This document shows positions 54,850-58,797 of a stretch of 58,797 bases of DNA, in pieces. This stretch comes from Pseudomonadota bacterium (lineage in GTDB: Bacteria; Desulfobacterota; Desulfobulbia; Desulfobulbales; SURF-16). The translations under genes were made by a program, and so were the position numbers. The first letter of the stretch is position 1; each line of letters begins with the position of its first letter. Under the pieces are notes generated by a model that saw only the letters and a program-made list of their open reading frames with translations, made no database searches and was not told where the DNA came from. The stretch covers positions 1 to 58,797 of the forward strand of contig JAHILF010000090.1 of NCBI GenBank assembly GCA_018897105.1. The letters are read 5' to 3'.

Positions 54850-56028
54850 ATGTCACGAGTGCTCATAATTGGTGCCGGCGGAGTGGGTTCGGTGGTTGTT
54901 CATAAGTGCTGCCAGGTGCCGGAGGTCTTCTCCGACATCATGCTGGCCTCCAGAACCAAGGCGAAATGCGATGCCATCGCGGCCCGGCTGCCCCGGCCGA
55001 TTCAGACGGCTCGGGTGGACGCCGACCAAGTGGACGAGCTTGTCGCCCTCATGGGGGAGTTCAAGCCTGAGCTGTGCATCAATGTGGCCCTGCCTTACCA
55101 GGATCTGACCATTATGGATGCCTGCCTGGCCTGCGGGGTGCATTATGTGGACACGGCCAACTATGAACCGCGGGATGAGGCCAAGTTTGAATATAAATGG
55201 CAGTGGGACTATCAGGACAGGTTCAAACAGGCCGGGCTGATGGCCCTGCTCGGTTCGGGTTTTGACCCGGGCGTAACCAACGTCTTTACCGCCTGGGCCC
55301 GGAAGCACCATTTTGACGAGATCCATGAGCTTGATATTATCGACTGCAATGCCGGCGATCACGGCCAGCCCTTTGCCACCAATTTCAATCCGGAGATCAA
55401 TATCCGCGAGGTGACCGCCCCGGCCAGACACTGGGAAGGGGGGAAATGGATCGAAACTCCGGCCCTGTCAACCGCGGAGGAGTTCGACTTTCCGGAGGGC
55501 ATAGGTCCCAGAAAGATCTACCTGATGTACCATGAGGAGCTGGAGTCCCTGACCAGGCATTTCCCAGGCTTGAGAAAGGCCAGGTTCTGGATGACTTTTT
55601 CCGATAATTATCTGCGTCATCTGGAGGTCCTGCAGAATGTGGGCATGACCAGCATCAAGCCCATTGACTACAACGGCCAGCAGATCGTGCCCCTGCAGTT
55701 TCTCAAAGCCGTGCTGCCGGACCCGGCATCCCTCGGCCCCCTGACCCACGGGCGGACCTGCATCGGTTGCCTGATAAAAGGCATCAAGGACGGCAAGGAA
55801 AAGAAATATTACATCTATAATATCTGCGACCATGGCAAGTGCTATGAGGAGGTGGGCGCCCAGGCGGTTTCCTATACCACGGGCGTGCCGGCCATGATCG
55901 GGGCCATGTTGATGCTGACCGGCGCCTGGCGCGGCGCGGGGGTTTTCAACATGGAGCAGCTCGATCCCGCTCCGTTCATGGAAAAACTGAATCTGCACGG
56001 GCTGCCATGGACCGAAGTTATCTTGTAG
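54850..56028 (+). CDS. Carboxynorspermidine/carboxyspermidine dehydrogenase (saccharopine dehydrogenase-like)
   Basis: A 392-residue NAD(P)H-dependent enzyme of the saccharopine dehydrogenase superfamily that condenses aspartate semialdehyde with putrescine (or diaminopropane) to carboxyspermidine (or carboxynorspermidine). The dinucleotide site RVLIIGAGGVGSVVVHKC starts at residue 3; NFNPEINIREVTAPARHW (around 178) and GRTCIGCLIKG (around 297) are typical of this group. With putrescine made by the upstream genes, carboxyspermidine is the likelier product. It overlaps the start of the decarboxylase by 22 bp. AAAGGAG precedes the ATG. The upstream gap of 106 bp could hold a separate promoter. 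Confidence 0.85.
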   Translation: MSRVLIIGAGGVGSVVVHKCCQVPEVFSDIMLASRTKAKCDAIAARLPRPIQTARVDADQVDELVALMGEFKPELCINVALPYQDLTIMDACLACGVHYVDTANYEPRDEAKFEYKWQWDYQDRFKQAGLMALLGSGFDPGVTNVFTAWARKHHFDEIHELDIIDCNAGDHGQPFATNFNPEINIREVTAPARHWEGGKWIETPALSTAEEFDFPEGIGPRKIYLMYHEELESLTRHFPGLRKARFWMTFSDNYLRHLEVLQNVGMTSIKPIDYNGQQIVPLQFLKAVLPDPASLGPLTHGRTCIGCLIKGIKDGKEKKYYIYNICDHGKCYEEVGAQAVSYTTGVPAMIGAMLMLTGAWRGAGVFNMEQLDPAPFMEKLNLHGLPWTEVIL

Positions 56029-57164
56029 ACTTTGATCCCCATCGGGTTCCCAGCCCGGCCTATGTGGTGGACCAGGGGGCGCTTACGCGCAATCTGCACA
56101 TTCTTGACAGCGTGCAGCTGCGCACCGGCTGCAAGATCCTGCTGGCGCTGAAGGGCTTTGCCATGTTCCGGGTCTTCCCGCTTATCCGCGGCTATCTCAA
56201 AGGCGTCTGCGCCAGTTCGCCGCACGAGGCGCGCCTGGGCCGCGAGGAGTTCCGAGGCGAGGTGCATGGGCACGCCCCGGCCTACAGCGAGGCTGATCTG
56301 CGCGAACTGCTCACCCTGTGCGATCACATAGTCTTCAACAGTTTCAGCCAGTGGCAGCGCTTCCAGCCGCTGATTACCGCATGCCCCGCCCCGCCGCAAT
56401 TCGGACTGCGGGTCAATCCCCGCCACTCGGAAACCGAGGTGGCCATCTATGACCCCTGCGCGCCGGGCTCAAGACTTGGCATCAGCAGGGAGCAGTTTGC
56501 CGGCAAGTCGCTTAACGGCATCAGCGGCCTGCATTTCCACACCCTGTGCGAAAAGGGATCGGACGCCCTGGCCCGGACGGCCGAGGCCTTCGAGTCCCAG
56601 TTCAAGGACATCCTGCCCTCCATGCAGTGGCTTAACCTGGGCGGCGGCCATCACATCACCAAACCCGACTATGATCTTGATTTGCTCTGTGAGGTGATTG
56701 ATCATTTCAGGCAGAAATATGATCTCACCATCTATCTGGAGCCGGGGGAGGCCATTGCCATCCATACCGGCGCACTCATCGCCACGGTGCTTGATATCGT
56801 GGAAAACGACGGACCAATCGCCATTCTCGACACCTCGGTCACCTGCCATATGCCTGATGTGCTGGAAATGCCCTATCGACCGGACATCCGGGGCGCCGGG
56901 GGGCCGGGCGAGCTGGCCCATACCTACCGGCTGGGCGGAGTGTCCTGCCTGGCCGGCGATGTGCTGGGGCTCTATTCCTTTGCCCGGCCCCTGCAGCCGG
57001 GCGACCGCCTGATCATTGAAGACATGAGCCATTACACCATGGTCAAGACCACCACCTTCAATGGCGTCAGGCTGCCCTCCATTGTGCTCTATGAGCCTGA
57101 GGCGGACAGGGTGGAAGTGGTGCGCGAATTCGGCTATGAGGAATACCGCAGGCGCCTGTCATAA
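56007..57164 (+). CDS. nspC: Carboxynorspermidine/carboxyspermidine decarboxylase
   Basis: A 385-residue PLP-dependent decarboxylase related to diaminopimelate decarboxylase. It removes CO2 from carboxynorspermidine or carboxyspermidine to give norspermidine or spermidine. PLP lysine is in ILLALKGFAMFRVFP (around residue 48); FGLRVNPRHSETEVAIYDP (around 132), the GISGLHFHTLCE segment (around 171) and GGGHH (around 212) are family motifs. The product depends on the amine made upstream; here spermidine is favoured. It is the last gene of the polyamine operon and overlaps the previous gene by 22 bp. Confidence 0.88.
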   Translation: MDRSYLVDFDPHRVPSPAYVVDQGALTRNLHILDSVQLRTGCKILLALKGFAMFRVFPLIRGYLKGVCASSPHEARLGREEFRGEVHGHAPAYSEADLRELLTLCDHIVFNSFSQWQRFQPLITACPAPPQFGLRVNPRHSETEVAIYDPCAPGSRLGISREQFAGKSLNGISGLHFHTLCEKGSDALARTAEAFESQFKDILPSMQWLNLGGGHHITKPDYDLDLLCEVIDHFRQKYDLTIYLEPGEAIAIHTGALIATVLDIVENDGPIAILDTSVTCHMPDVLEMPYRPDIRGAGGPGELAHTYRLGGVSCLAGDVLGLYSFARPLQPGDRLIIEDMSHYTMVKTTTFNGVRLPSIVLYEPEADRVEVVREFGYEEYRRRLS

Positions 57165-57291
57165 CCGGCATTTGCCGCCAGGGCTGCAGCCGAATGTTCA
57201 GTCAGGCACCTAATATACCGCTTTTAGTGCCAATTTGCTGAAAATTGTGGCTAAAGCTTCTTTTCATGCGCACAGAATGCAAAATATATTA

Positions 57292-57320
57292 TTGACATTT
57301 AATAAAACTCCAACTATTCA
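57292..57320 (+). promoter_or_regulatory. Candidate sigma-70 promoter upstream of the HD gene
   Basis: TTGACA (57292-57297), 17-bp spacer, TATTCA (57315-57320). The start codon of the HD gene is 218 bp downstream. The rest of 57165-57537 contains no supported gene. Confidence 0.45.
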
Positions 57321-57537
57321 TCGAAATGATCGATGGGATTACCATGGTTCATTATTCCCACCCACTTTCAGCCAAAATACTGAAAGCTATTTTTTGTCAT
57401 CTCATCTCAAAAAGGTCCAACTCAACGGAGGAGGCCTGCTTCTCCAGAGCCATGAAACCCCTCGCGCAGGCAGTCACATCCATTTCGTCGATATGTCAGT
57501 TATATAAAAATAGTTTTGTTGATGAAAGATTCCTCAC

Positions 57538-58431
57538 ATGAGCACCCGAACTGAAAATAATAGAAATCCAGTTGAAGAAGTACTCTCGAACTTACACAAG
57601 AAACATCCTCAGCTATTTGTACTTCTCTCTCGACTTCATGGTATCACAGGCTTTGTGAGTGTATTGGGGGATGACCCAAGGATAGAAACTTTCCGACGTT
57701 CTCACCACGTTGACCGGGTTACGCGCCTCACAGGCTGGCTTTGTTCCCAATATCCGTCAATTGATCGAGAAGCGGCAATATTGGTGGCCGTTTGTCATGA
57801 GGTGAATCGTCTGCCATTCGCTCACAACCTGGAGAAGCGGATCGACTTCGATCAGGCAGCTAACCTCCCTAATTATTTGACCAAACACGAAATTTTTCTC
57901 CAAGAATCTGTTGTTTCAGCTATTACTGAGATGCTGTCAAAAAATGTACAAGGATCGCCGGAGGCTAGATTGGCTTACGCCGCCGACGCTGCTGGTGGGT
58001 TTATTGAGGATCCACTTCTTGCTATAATCACATTAAATGTACCCCCCTCCTTTATTCCTAGGTCGGTCATGGAAAGGCTCGGATTAGACTTTAATAGCCC
58101 TGAATTGCGCGAGCGCATTGCTGAACTTACAAATTTATTTCATACTAATCCGAGTTATTTCGTCCCACCCTTTAACCAACTGGTATTTGAAGTGGCTGTA
58201 ACGTTTCTTCGCCGCTACAACTGCCGGGATCGACTCTTCGTCGAGATGCCGGATTTTGCCAACATGCGGCATGCACTCAAAGAAGACTTCCTGAAAATTC
58301 ATGTTTTTCCAATCAATAATGAGGCCGTTTCTCAGGGTTCCAGGTTGGCGACTGAAGTGGGTTTGCCACTCATGGAGGCCTATCGAGCCGAAGGGCGCGA
58401 TCCTTGTATTAACATTGCAAACCATGACTGA
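57538..58431 (+). CDS. HD-domain protein with a His-Glu variant motif
   Basis: A 297-residue soluble protein with a divergent HD phosphohydrolase fold. The first metal His lies in RRSHHVDRVTRLT (around residue 44) and the paired motif reads VAVCHEVNRLPFAHNLEKRI (around 82), with Glu where Asp is usual. A third region, YAADAAGGFIEDPLLAII (around 147), may supply the last ligand. Such proteins cleave phosphates from nucleotides, but the Glu substitution makes catalysis uncertain. Two tiny genes follow with tight spacing, and the block is then cut by a transposase gene. GC content is lower than that of the polyamine operon, consistent with transfer. Confidence 0.6.
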   Translation: MSTRTENNRNPVEEVLSNLHKKHPQLFVLLSRLHGITGFVSVLGDDPRIETFRRSHHVDRVTRLTGWLCSQYPSIDREAAILVAVCHEVNRLPFAHNLEKRIDFDQAANLPNYLTKHEIFLQESVVSAITEMLSKNVQGSPEARLAYAADAAGGFIEDPLLAIITLNVPPSFIPRSVMERLGLDFNSPELRERIAELTNLFHTNPSYFVPPFNQLVFEVAVTFLRRYNCRDRLFVEMPDFANMRHALKEDFLKIHVFPINNEAVSQGSRLATEVGLPLMEAYRAEGRDPCINIANHD

Positions 58432-58522
58432 CCAGGCAGCTCTAAACGACGCATGGAAGCGTGGCTTGATAGACAATCCACGTTCATATTATCCGCTCAT
58501 ATCACCTCGTGAGAGAGTTTAA
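58424..58522 (+). CDS. Very small gene after the HD gene, 32 residues
   Basis: ATG 58424 overlaps the HD gene stop by 8 bp. The product begins MTDQAALNDAWKRGLIDN and ends SPRERV; not recognised. The tight overlap argues for translational coupling, but it may be a fragment of a once larger gene. Confidence 0.35.
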   Translation: MTDQAALNDAWKRGLIDNPRSYYPLISPRERV

Positions 58523-58523
58523 A

Positions 58524-58661
58524 ATGATCAACTTTCGTCATATCGATCCTCCATTCGGAAACATTTATGCCCCTTGCACTGATTTAATAGAATGCATGCT
58601 TCGCAGCGTTTCGGAGGGAGTCGTAACTACGGTGGATGTGCGGACACTTAGTGAGGCCTAA
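58524..58661 (+). CDS. Small gene or truncated remnant, 45 residues
   Basis: Begins one base after the previous stop; codes for 45 residues starting MINFRHIDPPFGNIYA, with two Cys. Not recognised. It probably continued into a longer protein before the transposase gene arrived, as the reading stops shortly before the insertion sequence. Confidence 0.35.
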   Translation: MINFRHIDPPFGNIYAPCTDLIECMLRSVSEGVVTTVDVRTLSEA

Positions 58662-58717
58662 GGAGCTGTAAAATAATAACATGGCCATTTTTTTGATAAA
58701 TGTGTTAATATGGCAGC

Positions 58718-58797
58718 ATGGATATTGAATCGGCAATCAGGGAACGTTATCAAAATCTCGAATGGGCCTTGGATGAAAGGCTTAGGCGCTTATATGC
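58718..58797 (+). mobile_element. Start of an ISAzo13-like transposase gene, cut by the window edge
   Basis: The last 80 bases encode MDIESAIRERYQNLEWALDE then RLRRLYA. The pattern of a tyrosine-containing helix followed by LDER-RRL-A matches the N-terminus of ISAzo13-type transposases. The element continues past the window; its left terminal repeat was not identified. Confidence 0.55.

Noticed and set aside
57235-57541. Two short frames upstream of the HD gene
   Set aside because: They cover the likely promoter region, lack ribosome sites and show no family features.

Overview
The window looks like chromosomal DNA of a strictly anaerobic Desulfobacterota bacterium, probably near the Desulfobulbales. 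The evidence is indirect: a soluble HdrA-MvhD electron-transfer pair, a hydrogenase-4-like membrane complex, a gene for selenocysteine tRNA, a DUF3373-type porin, and the carboxyspermidine route to polyamines. No rRNA gene is present to settle the taxonomy. Most housekeeping genes keep a normal order, but two stretches (about 21.1-26.2 kb and 26.2-36.7 kb) are accessory DNA.

Layout. 0-4 kb: 3' tail of a group II intron, then secB and uvrA (minus strand). 4.3-11.7 kb: a six-gene operon for an energy-converting-hydrogenase-related (Ehr) complex whose large subunit has lost the NiFe cysteines, closed by a strong terminator and followed at once by a theta-type (LCIB-like) carbonic anhydrase gene (12-13.2 kb). 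13.2-21.1 kb: rsmB, pgeF, a porin, glyQ (without glyS) and a SulP anion transporter with an unusual coiled-coil insertion. 21.3-23.7 kb: a graveyard holding a broken cheB, an IS1182-like transposase tail, an integrase tail, three tRNA/tmRNA-like 3'-end scars and a MITE, ending at an intact tRNA-Sec. 24-25.6 kb: an acidic zinc-finger protein and a beta-hydroxyacid dehydrogenase. 26-36.8 kb: an island with a HicB relic, a two-gene HD-phosphohydrolase/YwgA-like pair, and a type I restriction-modification locus (hsdM, hsdS, a frameshifted PD-(D/E)XK-like gene, hsdR), bounded on the right by a broken P4-type integrase and tRNA-Met. 36.9-46 kb: groEL, groES, ilvE, an AI-2E family permease, a large hybrid histidine kinase, arfB and two small cysteine-rich proteins. 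46.2-49.9 kb: hdrA-mvhD. 50.2-50.5 kb: a non-coding stretch with interleaved inverted repeats. 50.5-57.2 kb: a PEBP-family protein and a polyamine operon (agmatinase, arginine decarboxylase, carboxynorspermidine dehydrogenase and decarboxylase). 57.5-58.8 kb: an HD-domain gene with two tiny downstream genes, and the start of an ISAzo13-like transposase at the edge.

How the genes work together. The Ehr complex should couple a redox reaction, not hydrogen chemistry, to ion movement through two antiporter-type subunits (HyfB-like, HyfF-like). A carbonic anhydrase directly downstream raises the untested possibility of energised CO2/bicarbonate handling, in the spirit of cyanobacterial NDH-1MS/Cup and DabAB systems. 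HdrA-MvhD points to flavin-based electron bifurcation or soluble heterodisulfide-reductase-like chemistry. The four polyamine genes form a complete arginine to agmatine to putrescine to carboxyspermidine to spermidine path. The type I R-M locus, the HD/YwgA pair and the integrase remnants make the 26-36.7 kb segment a likely defence island inserted at tRNA-Met.
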